Assembly (NCBI RefSeq): GCF_001610875.1
Contig: NZ_CP011272.1
Span: 2,833,988-2,897,987 of the forward strand
Source of the DNA: Pirellula sp. SH-Sr6A
GTDB taxonomy: Bacteria > Planctomycetota > Planctomycetia > Pirellulales > Pirellulaceae
Direction: 5' to 3'
DNA length: 64,000 nt
The notes beneath the pieces were generated by a model. It searched no databases and had not been told where the DNA came from. It saw nothing but the letters and a program-made list of their open reading frames with translations. Positions 51,703 to 59,990 of this stretch are shown here, in pieces (position 1 is the stretch's first letter; each line of letters starts with the position of its first letter). The translations under genes were made by a program, and so were the position numbers.

Positions 51703-53631
51703 ATGCCAGATTTGATCGCTCAAGGCCCTGCTCCTACAGACCGTTGGCGTCGAACCCTTCCCAAAACGGAAGGGACCGGAAACGTGATCATTCTTGGGCG
51801 GACCGCCGTCGGTTGGTCCGTTCCTTGGGATGATCGCATTTCTCGCAACCATGCGAAATTGATATGGAACGGAAAGCGGCTTGAAATTTCCAGACTGATC
51901 GATTCGCGAAATCCAATCTTTTACCGAGGTCTTCGGAAAGACGAATTCGATATTGGCATCGGTGAGCATTTCGTGATCGGACTGACGACATTCAGCCTGG
52001 TGGATCAACGCATCCGTGTCATGTCGCAATCCGACGAACCACCTGCCCTTACCGAGCTGAGCTACGCTCCTGCCCTCTTGCGGCAGACGCGATACCGAGA
52101 CGCGGATCGTCGGATCGACGTTTTGAGCCGGCTGCCAGAAATCATCTCGGGCAGTAGCACCGATGAGGAATTATGCGTGCGGGTCGTGAATGTTCTGATG
52201 CAAGGCATCCCGCAAGCCGCGTTGGTCGCATTGATCGCTGACACACGTTCGCTCCCGACGGCACCTGCATCGACCGGCGGATCGGAATCGGGTGCATCCC
52301 TCCGCTCTCGCAACGCGAACTTCGACTCGGCGAGCCGCCATTTTGGTGAACTGACCGAGGCAGGGGTCCGACTCCTGCACTGGGATGCGAGGAGCACCCA
52401 AGGAGCCCAATTCTCTCCGTCGGCGCGATTGATCGAGCAAGCGATTCGAACCAAGCAAAGCACCTTGCACATTTGGAGCCGCTCTGCGGAAGCGCACGGG
52501 GCATCCACATCGCACGCTGCCAGTTATACGCAGAGCGAGAACGTCGACTGGGCGTTCTGCACCCCAATCCTCAGTGAAGCATGCCCGGGTTGGGCGATTT
52601 ATGTTGCGGGGGACTTTACCACACTGCTTCCCCATAAACCGTTGCGGGATGCTACGGCAGCCTTTGAGATTGATCTGCAGGATGACTTGAAGTTTGCAGA
52701 ACTGACGGCGACGACACTCAGTTCGCTGCGTCAAATGCGACTGCTTCAACGCCGACAGGATTCGTTGCGCCCGTTCTTTGCACCGGTGGTCCAACAGGCT
52801 CTGGCAGCCCAACATCCCGATGATGTACTGGCCCCTAAAGAGGTCGATGTCTCCGTTCTCTTCTGCGACTTGCGGGGTTTTACGCGGCAGAGCGAGGAGT
52901 CGAGCGATCGGCTTCTGGAGCTTCTGCAGCGCGTCAGCGACGCGCTGGGGGTCATGACCCACCATATCCTCGCCAGCAATGGTGTTGTGGGAGACTTTCA
53001 TGGGGACGCGGCCATGGGGTTCTGGGGTTGGCCCCTTCCTCAAAAAGACAGTGTATTGAGCGCTGCGCAGGCGGCCCTTGCGATCCGTACCGAGTTCGAA
53101 GCTGCATCGGCGATCAAGTCGCATCCGTTAGCTGGTTTTCGAGCGGGGATCGGAATCGCAACCGGGCGAGCGGTTGCGGGGAGGATCGGGACGGTGGATC
53201 AAGTCAAGGTGACCGTTTTTGGACCGGTCGTCAACTTAGCCTCCCGCCTGGAGAGCATGACGAAACAACTGCGTGCACCGATCCTTATCGATGAAACAAC
53301 AGCCGCGCACCTTTATCGGCTCGACTACCAATCCTTCGCACGCGTTCGACGCGTTGCGAGAGTGTTGCCAGTCGGTAGCAATTCACCCCTAACCGTGAGC
53401 GAATTGCTTCCGCCAGAAGACCGGGACCTTGTTTTGAAAAACGAGCACATTGCGATTTACGAGGAAGCCTTGGACCGACTGCAATCGGGAGATTGGAACG
53501 AAGCTTTCCGATTGCTCCATGGAGTTCCTGCGGAGGATCGGGTGAAAGACTTTTTAACGGTCTTCATCGCTCAGCATGGTCGAACTCCCCCCGCGGATTG
53601 GCAAGGAGTCATCAAGCTGCCGGAAAAATAA
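51703..53631 (+). CDS. FHA-(GAF-like)-class III nucleotidyl cyclase with altered base-recognition residues
   Basis: The 642-aa protein has an FHA domain at about residues 27-110 (G32-R33, and S47-x-x-H50 in RISRNHAKL, both phosphothreonine-binding hallmarks). A GAF-like region follows (about 140-330, SRLPEIISGSSTDEEL onward). Residues 380-560 are a class III cyclase homology domain: metal Asp389 in VLFCDLRGFTR and Asp435 in FHGDAAM, and the catalytic N511 and R515 in VVNLASRLE. The base-selecting Lys position is Asp431 and the second base-contact position is Thr504, so the substrate, ATP or GTP, or even activity, is uncertain. The C-terminus is a short TPR-like tail. The ATG at 51703 is preferred over one at 51652. 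Confidence 0.9.
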   Translation: MPDLIAQGPAPTDRWRRTLPKTEGTGNVIILGRTAVGWSVPWDDRISRNHAKLIWNGKRLEISRLIDSRNPIFYRGLRKDEFDIGIGEHFVIGLTTFSLVDQRIRVMSQSDEPPALTELSYAPALLRQTRYRDADRRIDVLSRLPEIISGSSTDEELCVRVVNVLMQGIPQAALVALIADTRSLPTAPASTGGSESGASLRSRNANFDSASRHFGELTEAGVRLLHWDARSTQGAQFSPSARLIEQAIRTKQSTLHIWSRSAEAHGASTSHAASYTQSENVDWAFCTPILSEACPGWAIYVAGDFTTLLPHKPLRDATAAFEIDLQDDLKFAELTATTLSSLRQMRLLQRRQDSLRPFFAPVVQQALAAQHPDDVLAPKEVDVSVLFCDLRGFTRQSEESSDRLLELLQRVSDALGVMTHHILASNGVVGDFHGDAAMGFWGWPLPQKDSVLSAAQAALAIRTEFEAASAIKSHPLAGFRAGIGIATGRAVAGRIGTVDQVKVTVFGPVVNLASRLESMTKQLRAPILIDETTAAHLYRLDYQSFARVRRVARVLPVGSNSPLTVSELLPPEDRDLVLKNEHIAIYEEALDRLQSGDWNEAFRLLHGVPAEDRVKDFLTVFIAQHGRTPPADWQGVIKLPEK

Positions 53632-53681
53632 AGCGAGACCAAGACACAGGAAGACTCAAACAAAAACAGAAACCGGATGGA

Positions 53682-54599
53682 ATGAATCAACGCATCGAAA
53701 CGCAGTCCGCTCGCGCTCGCGCCACCCCACCCCACTCGTCGCTCGTCGATTGGATGGGCAGCTTTATTCGAATCAGCAGCTTGCTCGTCGCGATTCCACT
53801 GATCATCGCCGCGAGCTTAGGCGGAAAGTCGGTGGTTGAAAAAGTCCTGACAGCTTTCACTCAGCCCATTTATATCACCCTATTCGGCCTGCTTTGGATC
53901 GGTAGCGTGATGGCCAAACGGGGGCAGAAAGGAGCTTCACGGATCGCAAGGGGTTTGGCCATCTTCGTGTGGGTTGTGTCGTGCAACTACACAAAGGATA
54001 CGATCCTTCGAGAGTGGGAGTCGCGTGGAGATGCTCGCGCTTGGGAAGAAATTCCATCCTATGACTATATCATTGTGCTGGGGGGTGGGACGGCGAAGCG
54101 ACCTGACGGAAATGCCCAATTGGGAGATGCAGGCGACAGAGTCGCGACGGCAGCCCGATTGTTCCATCGTGGATTGGTCGAATTCTTGGTGACGACGGGC
54201 GATGTCTTGACGATGAAGTCTACCTTTGCGGGAAGGTTTGAAGACGACGACAAGCCAACTTCGCAAACGATCCAACTCTGGAAGGAGTTAGGAGTGCCCG
54301 AAGAAAGGATAATGTCCATCGGAGGTCAAAACACATCATCCGAGATGGATGAACTGAAGGCGCACCCGGAGTGGTGGCGAGAGAAACGGTGCGCGATCCT
54401 GACCAGCGCCCTACACCTTCCCCGAGCGCTTCAGTTGGCGAAAGCGAGAGGGATTGTTGCAGACGGAATCGCGAGCGATTACCAGTCCGCAACGCTGGGG
54501 GAACCATTGACCGTGCTGGACTTCATTCCTAACCAAGGTGCTGTGCGAGATTTGCACCTTTGGTTCAAGGAATGGATCGCGATGAAGATCGGGCGTTAA
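53682..54599 (+). CDS. YdcF-family (DUF218) membrane protein
   Basis: The 305-aa protein has three N-terminal hydrophobic segments (SLLVAIPLIIAASLGG, IYITLFGLLWIGSVM, GLAIFVWVVSCNY) followed by a DUF218 domain beginning YDYIIVLGGGTAKRPDG. Other landmarks are ARLFHRGLVEFLVTTGD and ILTSALHLPRALQLAK. DUF218/YdcF proteins include SanA/ElyC, which are linked to envelope integrity and lipid carriers. The ATG at 53682 is 48 nt after the cyclase stop; the longer in-frame extension reads through the cyclase gene and is rejected. Confidence 0.88.
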   Translation: MNQRIETQSARARATPPHSSLVDWMGSFIRISSLLVAIPLIIAASLGGKSVVEKVLTAFTQPIYITLFGLLWIGSVMAKRGQKGASRIARGLAIFVWVVSCNYTKDTILREWESRGDARAWEEIPSYDYIIVLGGGTAKRPDGNAQLGDAGDRVATAARLFHRGLVEFLVTTGDVLTMKSTFAGRFEDDDKPTSQTIQLWKELGVPEERIMSIGGQNTSSEMDELKAHPEWWREKRCAILTSALHLPRALQLAKARGIVADGIASDYQSATLGEPLTVLDFIPNQGAVRDLHLWFKEWIAMKIGR

Positions 54600-54716
54600 G
54601 GATTCTGCTAACAAGGATTCTGCAGAGGGGGTAGCTAGGCTATTTCCACGCGGTTCGGTAAGCTTTAGCCTGCTTTTGGGGTTTGGTTTCCTTCGTTCGA
54701 TCGTGCATTTCAAGAT

Positions 54717-55766
54717 ATGTCGATTACACTTCGCTTTCGCCGCTACGAGTTGACCAAACGGGTGGCGTTGATGATTAGCCGCAGCAGTTCGGCGGGCTCG
54801 TCCAGTTGCGTCGTCGAGATCGAATGCGATGGTATCATCGGGCTTGGCGAAGCGGCTGAGTTCGAAATCCCAGGCTATGGCGAATCGATCGAGCAGATCG
54901 AGCGAGACCTTGCGAGTGCCGCCCAATGGCTTGGGTCGATGCACGCGACGCAACGCTGGGCAGTGGAAACCCGATTGCGCAGCGAAGGAGTTGGTGCGTC
55001 GGTTCGCGCTGCCATCGACATGGCCTTGTACGATTGGATGGGGAAATCGGTCGGGCTTCCGGTTTGGAAAATGTTGGGTTTGGAAAAATCCGCCACGGGC
55101 CCCACCTCTGTGACCATCGGTATCAACACACCTCAGGGCGCGCAAGAACGATTGCGGAAGTGGCAAGAGCTAGGCGTCATTCGAGGTATCAAAGTCAAGC
55201 TCGGATCCCCGGCCGGCATAGAAGCAGACAAAGCGATGTTGGAGGCGATCAAAGAGATCGCACCTTCGGAGGCTTACATCGGAATCGATGCCAATGGAGG
55301 CTGGGATGTGGCGACGACCATAGAAATGTCGCGCTGGCTGCGAGATCGAGGTGTAGTCCATATCGAACAGCCACTGCCGGTCGATCAAGTGGAAATGCTA
55401 CGAGACCTGCATGGTCGCTGCGCGCTGCCTCTCTTTATCGACGAGAGCTGCAGGTCTGCAAAAGATGTCCTCACTTGGGGACCTTATGTCGACGGAATCA
55501 ATATCAAAATCACAAAAGTGGGTGGGCTTTCCGAAGCCTTGCGCATGATTGCGATCGCCAAGGCGATGGGATTGCAAACGATGGCTGGCTGCTACGGCAA
55601 TATCGCCTTAGGGAATGGTGCTGCACATCAACTGGCTTCCCTTATTGACTACATCGACCTCGACAGTCATTTGAACATCAGCAACGACCCGACGCTGGGT
55701 CAACCGTTCGAGAACGGCTTCTTGGTAAATCAAGACACTCCAGGATTAGGGATCCAGTATGCCTAG
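54717..55766 (+). CDS. dgcA: Dipeptide epimerase/N-acetyl-D-glutamate racemase (enolase superfamily)
   Basis: The 349-aa protein is a muconate-lactonising-type enolase-superfamily member. The base pair of lysines is seen in IKVKLG and INIKITKVGG, and the metal ligands in GIDANGGWD (Asp), HIEQPLP (Glu) and FIDESCR (Asp). This set typifies the L-Ala-D/L-Glu epimerase group, and the neighbouring DUF1611 gene, which overlaps by 8 nt, identifies the DgcN-DgcA pair described for D-glutamate use: DgcN N-acetylates D-glutamate and DgcA racemises it to N-acetyl-L-glutamate. Epimerisation of a murein-derived dipeptide is the alternative. Confidence 0.85.
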   Translation: MSITLRFRRYELTKRVALMISRSSSAGSSSCVVEIECDGIIGLGEAAEFEIPGYGESIEQIERDLASAAQWLGSMHATQRWAVETRLRSEGVGASVRAAIDMALYDWMGKSVGLPVWKMLGLEKSATGPTSVTIGINTPQGAQERLRKWQELGVIRGIKVKLGSPAGIEADKAMLEAIKEIAPSEAYIGIDANGGWDVATTIEMSRWLRDRGVVHIEQPLPVDQVEMLRDLHGRCALPLFIDESCRSAKDVLTWGPYVDGINIKITKVGGLSEALRMIAIAKAMGLQTMAGCYGNIALGNGAAHQLASLIDYIDLDSHLNISNDPTLGQPFENGFLVNQDTPGLGIQYA

Positions 55767-56829
55767 GCACCCGCTATACCGCGCCGACGACCAACTCGCT
55801 CTGCTCATGCACGATGGTTTGACCTCGGATCGAGGCAAAACGGGCTTGGCGATGCTTCGATTTGCACCGGAACGAGTGGTAGTCGTCATCGACAAAAAGC
55901 ATGCTGGTGGCGATCTGCGAGAAATCACGGGAATACCGCTCGACCAACCGATTCCAATCGTCGCTTCGGGTAAAGAATCTCTTGCATTCAAACCATCGAC
56001 GATGGCGATCGGAATTGCGCCGGGAGGAGGGCGATTGCCCGAAGAGTGGTTTTGCGATATCGAAGATGCGGTAGCAGGGGGTATGAATGTACTGAACGGG
56101 CTTCACGTAAAGCTGAACGAAGACGCACGTTTGTCGAGCAATCTTAAGCCGAATCAGTGGATCTGGGACATTCGACAGGAACCCGATGGGTTAGGGGTCG
56201 CCAATGGATCCGCGAGGCTCCTCCCTTGCCAACGCGTTCTCTTTGTGGGAACCGACATGTCGATTGGTAAGATGTCGGCAGCAATTGCCTTTGACCGAGC
56301 CGCAAAGGCTCGCGGAATTCGATCCAAGTTCATGGCGACGGGGCAAACTGGAATCATGCTAGCGGGCGATGGAATCCCCCTCGATGCGGTCCGAATCGAT
56401 TTTGCCGGAGGTGCAGTCCAACAGGAAGTGATCGAGTGCGCAAAGGGGCACGATGTTATCTGGATCGAAGGGCAAGGTTCGTTTTTGAATCCAGCCTCTA
56501 CCGCAACACTTCCATTGCTTCGTGGATCGCAAGCGACCCATATGGTCCTGGTCCACAAGTCATATAGGACACACATCCGATTTACGGAGTGGGCCAAGAT
56601 CCCACACTTGAACGACGTGATTCACATGTATGAAACCGTCGCGCATGCAGGTGGGACTTTTGCACCAACCCGAGTGGCTTGTATCGCGCTCAACACGCAC
56701 GGTTTAAGCGACGCCGAAGTTCGTTATGAAATCGACAAGACCGAAGCGGAAACGGGTCTCCCAACCGATGACGTCGTCCGGCACGGCGCGGAGAAGTTAC
56801 TTCAAGCGATCGACGGATTGCCTTCGTGA
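55759..56829 (+). CDS. dgcN: DUF1611 family protein (N-acetyltransferase DgcN-like)
   Basis: The 356-aa protein is a full-length DUF1611 member. Landmarks are an N-terminal Rossmann-like unit (RVVVVIDKKHAGG), the family motif APGGGRLPEEW, an atypical P-loop FVGTDMSIGKMSAAIA and VIWIEGQGSFLNPA in the P-loop domain. It overlaps the dgcA-like stop by 8 nt and is clearly co-translated. In the known pathway this protein acetylates D-glutamate before the racemase step. Here the assignment rests on family and gene pairing; catalytic residues cannot be checked by eye. Confidence 0.88.
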   Translation: MPRHPLYRADDQLALLMHDGLTSDRGKTGLAMLRFAPERVVVVIDKKHAGGDLREITGIPLDQPIPIVASGKESLAFKPSTMAIGIAPGGGRLPEEWFCDIEDAVAGGMNVLNGLHVKLNEDARLSSNLKPNQWIWDIRQEPDGLGVANGSARLLPCQRVLFVGTDMSIGKMSAAIAFDRAAKARGIRSKFMATGQTGIMLAGDGIPLDAVRIDFAGGAVQQEVIECAKGHDVIWIEGQGSFLNPASTATLPLLRGSQATHMVLVHKSYRTHIRFTEWAKIPHLNDVIHMYETVAHAGGTFAPTRVACIALNTHGLSDAEVRYEIDKTEAETGLPTDDVVRHGAEKLLQAIDGLPS

Positions 56830-56897
56830 TTCGATGACGAGCAGATGCGATGCCAAGCTGTCGCGATATCGAGACGATGCGGTGGCGATCGTCTGCT

Positions 56898-57683
56898 TTA
56901 CCGATCGGGAGGGAAGAGTTTGGATAAAAGTGTTGCATTGGGGCGACCCGCATACTCCGAAAACTCAAACGCTTCCACGATGAGGGGGTTACCTGCACCT
57001 TTCCAGAAACGTTCTGTGCGAGCTCCCATTCGCTCGAGATACCAGCGACGGAGCCAGACAAGCTGTTCCGGCACGGTCTTAGGGACTTGGTCGGAGATGC
57101 GGTCGATCCAGGGCATCCAGTCGAAGAATTGCGAGCGATGGCACGCGATCATCGCCAAGATAGAATCGAGTTGCGGCGTTACATCCAGCACCACGTCTGC
57201 ACGAAACGGTGCAGGACGTGTGAACAAATCATTCATGTAGGCGACGAGGGGTTCGTGCATGGGGGGCGGGCAATCTGGTACGACTTTTGGCACCAGCACC
57301 ATGTACGAGGCGTCCTGCACCGCTTGCCCAACCGCTCGGTGATCCGGGTGGTAATCAAACGGGCGATGGGTGAGAACCAAATCAGGGGCAAACTGACGTA
57401 TCTCTCGGATAATAAACTCTCGCAGTTCCAGCGTTGGTTGTAGATAGCCGTCTGGAAATTCTCCTGTGACATAGGTGGCTCCTATCACAGCCCCGGAACT
57501 CGCTGCCTCTTGTCGACGAATCGCAATGAGCTCAGAAGAAGGAATAGACTGGTGTCCCGATTGACCATTGGTGACACTCACGATCCGTATTTCGGACCCT
57601 GCGTGAGCATGTCGAGCCAAGAGTCCGCCTGCGAAGTATTCCGCATCATCGGGATGGGCTCCCAAAACCAAAACCTTTGTCAT
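56898..57683 (-). CDS. PIG-L family N-acetyl-sugar deacetylase (BshB1-like)
   Basis: The 261-aa protein has the zinc-binding motifs of the PIG-L/LmbE family: HPDDAEY (residues 10-16) and the second cluster HPDHRAVGQAV. Further hallmarks are TNGQSGH and EIRQFAPDLVLTHRPFDYHPDHRA. The C-terminal part, with PEQLVWLRRWYLERMG and EAFEFSEYAGRPNA, resembles BshB1, which deacetylates GlcNAc-malate in bacillithiol synthesis. No bshA or bshC gene is nearby. It follows a DegT-type aminotransferase gene by 38 nt on the same strand, so a sugar-amine pathway is an alternative. Confidence 0.85.
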   Translation of the reverse strand: MTKVLVLGAHPDDAEYFAGGLLARHAHAGSEIRIVSVTNGQSGHQSIPSSELIAIRRQEAASSGAVIGATYVTGEFPDGYLQPTLELREFIIREIRQFAPDLVLTHRPFDYHPDHRAVGQAVQDASYMVLVPKVVPDCPPPMHEPLVAYMNDLFTRPAPFRADVVLDVTPQLDSILAMIACHRSQFFDWMPWIDRISDQVPKTVPEQLVWLRRWYLERMGARTERFWKGAGNPLIVEAFEFSEYAGRPNATLLSKLFPPDR

Positions 57684-57721
57684 CGATCTCTTTATTTCTA
57701 GGTTGCCAGAGACTTGAGTAG

Positions 57722-58888
57722 TTATGCCGCGCGCCGAAGCGAAGCAGATTGGTAGAATTGTTCAATTCCCATGATAACGGAATCTTGCTCTGCTTCCGTC
57801 AACTCTGGATAGATGGGCAAGTGAAGAATCTCCGCTGCCGCTTGTTCGGTATGGGGCAAACTGCCGTCGCAGTAACCAAGTTCGCGGAAACATTCCTGTT
57901 GATGCAAAGGAACCGGGTAGTAGACTTCGTTTCCGATACCCAATTCGCCCAAGTGCTTGCGCATGCTATCTCGGAGGCCGTCCCGAACCCGAACCCCATA
58001 CTGATTCCATACATGATGCGCCTCGGGAGCTTGGTATGGGAGTTCGATCCAATTCGTCAGGCCACGAGCTTGAAACATTTCGTGGTATCGGCTGGCATTC
58101 TTCTGACGGGCACGACTGTATTCGTCAAGCTTTCGGTGTTTGATTCGCAATACGGCGGCTTGAAGGGTATCGAGTCTGCTATTGATGCCGAGTACTTTGT
58201 GGTAGTACCGCGGCGACATACCATGCGACGCGAGCAATCGCAACTTCGCCGCAAGATCGTCGTCTTGGCAAACCATCATACCACCATCCCCCATACCGCC
58301 AAGATTCTTAGTCGGATAGAAGCTGAGACACCCCATATCCCCCCAAGCGCCCGCCGGTTTACCCAAATAGGAAGCGCCAATTGCTTGCGCGGCGTCTTCG
58401 ATTACAGGGATGCGATGAGAACGAGCGACTGCACCGATGCGATCCATGGCGGCGCACTGCCCGAACAAATGAACAGGAATGATAGCTCGTGTACGGGACG
58501 AGATATTCGCTTCAACGAGCGACGGATCGATGTTGAAGGTATGGGGATCGATATCGACAAAGACGGGGATCCCTCCAAGTCGCGATACCGCCGAGGCTGT
58601 TGCAAAGAAGGTAAAGCTGGGAACGATTACTTCATCCCCGGGTTGCAGATCGAGAGCCATCAACGCTAGGAGCAGTGCATCGCTCCCTGAAGCCACCCCA
58701 ATTGCATGTTTAGTTTGGCAAGTACCCGCGATGGCACACTCCAGTTCGCCCACATCGGGGCCGTGCAGGAATCGACCGCTCAATACGACAGACTCGATCG
58801 CTTCCATGATTTCTTCATGAAGCTCCCGGTTGCCACGGTTGACATCCAGTAACGGAACACTGGCTTGCTTCCCTGCAGCCTTCGACAT
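57722..58888 (-). CDS. DegT/DnrJ/EryC1/StrS family sugar aminotransferase
   Basis: The 388-aa protein is a fold-type I PLP enzyme of nucleotide-sugar amination. Landmarks: substrate/PLP segments SGSDALLLALMAL, DEVIVPSFTFFATASAV, IEDAAQAIGASYLGKPAGAWGDMGCLSFYPTKNLGG with PLP Lys194, and HVWNQYGVRVR. The ATG at 58888 is where similarity begins; upstream 59 codons are non-homologous. It makes amino sugars, probably for a surface glycan. The PIG-L gene follows closely and could act in the same pathway. Confidence 0.93.
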   Translation of the reverse strand: MSKAAGKQASVPLLDVNRGNRELHEEIMEAIESVVLSGRFLHGPDVGELECAIAGTCQTKHAIGVASGSDALLLALMALDLQPGDEVIVPSFTFFATASAVSRLGGIPVFVDIDPHTFNIDPSLVEANISSRTRAIIPVHLFGQCAAMDRIGAVARSHRIPVIEDAAQAIGASYLGKPAGAWGDMGCLSFYPTKNLGGMGDGGMMVCQDDDLAAKLRLLASHGMSPRYYHKVLGINSRLDTLQAAVLRIKHRKLDEYSRARQKNASRYHEMFQARGLTNWIELPYQAPEAHHVWNQYGVRVRDGLRDSMRKHLGELGIGNEVYYPVPLHQQECFRELGYCDGSLPHTEQAAAEILHLPIYPELTEAEQDSVIMGIEQFYQSASLRRAA

Positions 58889-59254
58889 AATCACGCCCCC
58901 AAAAGTCGAACGAAAGATAATGGATTGGAACCACACAGAAAGTAGCGTTTCCGCTTTTGATGGGTCAAGCGAGAAATAGAGGGGATGTTCAACAACGCTA
59001 GCAATCCGGCATGGATTACCAACAGCCCGTTCAGTCCAAGCTAGATGTGGGCTGTAATTTCGCATCCCTGGAATTCATAACGACGTATCTGTTCAGTTGC
59101 TTCGGCGAGTCCCGATTTCGGATCGCGTCCCCGGGGTGGAGAGCATCCCCGCTTCAAACGCGACCCCCGAAACTTGAGAGATTCTGACTAGATTTCCATG
59201 GATTGTTTCTGGTACATCCCCGTTTCACGAGAACGTCAAGAAGCGAGGATGCGA
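58889..59254. other. 366-nt divergent intergenic region
   Basis: This separates the aminotransferase gene (minus) from the small membrane protein gene (plus) and must hold both promoters. It has no repeat, tRNA or terminator that I can support. The frames open in it are low-quality extensions of the flanking genes. Confidence 0.5.
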
Positions 59255-59602
59255 ATGAGTCGATTAGGAAGCTTTGGATCCGGAGTATTGGTTGGTATCG
59301 TTGCTCTTTATGTGGCGATGCACTACACGCTTTTACACGCCGACGACGGAATCCATCTTATTCCCAAGATTACAGCCAAGCTTGAAAATCCCTACCAAGA
59401 TATTCGCGGGTACAAGCTCGCACATTGGCAATCCAAACAGTCTCTGGCATTGGCTGTGGTTCGGGCCAACAAGGGATATCTAATGAGCGATCCGTCGCTT
59501 CTTACCTTTCGAGAAAACGCGCAGAACGTCTTGGCCAAGTATCGCATTCCCTCGCCGAAGCCCACGAATCAGCTAGTATCCTCTCCAGCAAATGGCCTTT
59601 GA
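59255..59602 (+). CDS. Small single-pass membrane protein, unknown
   Basis: The 115-aa protein starts at the ATG at 59255, which has GAGG about 7 nt upstream (ATG 59249 is also possible). One N-terminal span, GSGVLVGIVALYVAMHY, is followed by a soluble part with the segment KLENPYQDIRGYKLAHWQSKQSLALAVV. No domain is recognised. It is probably inner-membrane anchored with the rest outside the cytoplasm. It stands alone between the aminotransferase and the transposase region. Confidence 0.65.
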   Translation: MSRLGSFGSGVLVGIVALYVAMHYTLLHADDGIHLIPKITAKLENPYQDIRGYKLAHWQSKQSLALAVVRANKGYLMSDPSLLTFRENAQNVLAKYRIPSPKPTNQLVSSPANGL

Positions 59603-59717
59603 TTCTCCTAGGTAGCCACTGCCCCTCCGCAGTAGCTTCCTGTCGTTCCTCTCAATCCCCCATCACCACGCCTTCACCACGCCTAGCCGTTCCGGCGAGC
59701 ACTCCCCCCAAATACCA

Positions 59718-59782
59718 GGGACACTCACCACCAACTGGGGACACTCACCATTTTTTGACCCAAAGACACTAGGGACACTCAC
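59718..59782 (+). repeat. Three dispersed copies of the transposase-associated core repeat
   Basis: GGGACACTCAC followed by CA occurs at 59718-59728, 59738-59748 (with an extra leading G) and 59772-59782, all in the same orientation as the array on the other side of the transposase gene. Spacing is irregular (20 and 34 bp) and the flanks are CCACCAACT and CATTTTTTGACC rather than the array spacers. Confidence 0.85.
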
Positions 59783-59880
59783 CAGGGGTGGGGAGGGGGG
59801 GGGAGGTGGGGAGTGGCCCCCCGAAGGTGGGGGCGAGAGGGGGTGGTTCGAGGGGAATGGGGGCCGAGGGGCGGTCAATG
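59783..59880 (+). other. G-rich tract, possible G-quadruplex
   Basis: About 100 bp of the plus strand carries many runs of three or more G (for example GGGGTGGGGAGGGGGG, followed by GGTGGGG and GAGGGGG), with a run of Cs near 59816-59822. This could form G-quadruplexes on the plus strand. It lies between the core repeats and the transposase 3' end. Confidence 0.55.
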
Positions 59881-59990
59881 ACGGGTTTTTGGACCGTTTG
59901 ACTCTCGAGGCGCGGAGCGGCGAACCCAGTGCCGCTCCAAGGGTCACTCTCAAAGAAGAAGATGCTCGCTGCCTGGAAGGCTACAAGCTC

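Larger units (their letters stand above)
59603..59990. other. 388-nt intergenic region with repeat cores and G-rich tract
   Basis: This gap holds three copies of the 11-bp core GGGACACTCAC near 59718-59782 and a long G-rich tract, described separately. No protein-coding segment is supported. It lies at the 3' end of the transposase gene. Confidence 0.6.

Noticed and set aside
54600-54716. Duplicate AAGGATTCTGC motif before the dgcA-like gene
   Set aside because: Two copies 18 bp apart, but they sit near a stop codon in A/T-rich sequence, with no symmetry or position that suggests an operator.
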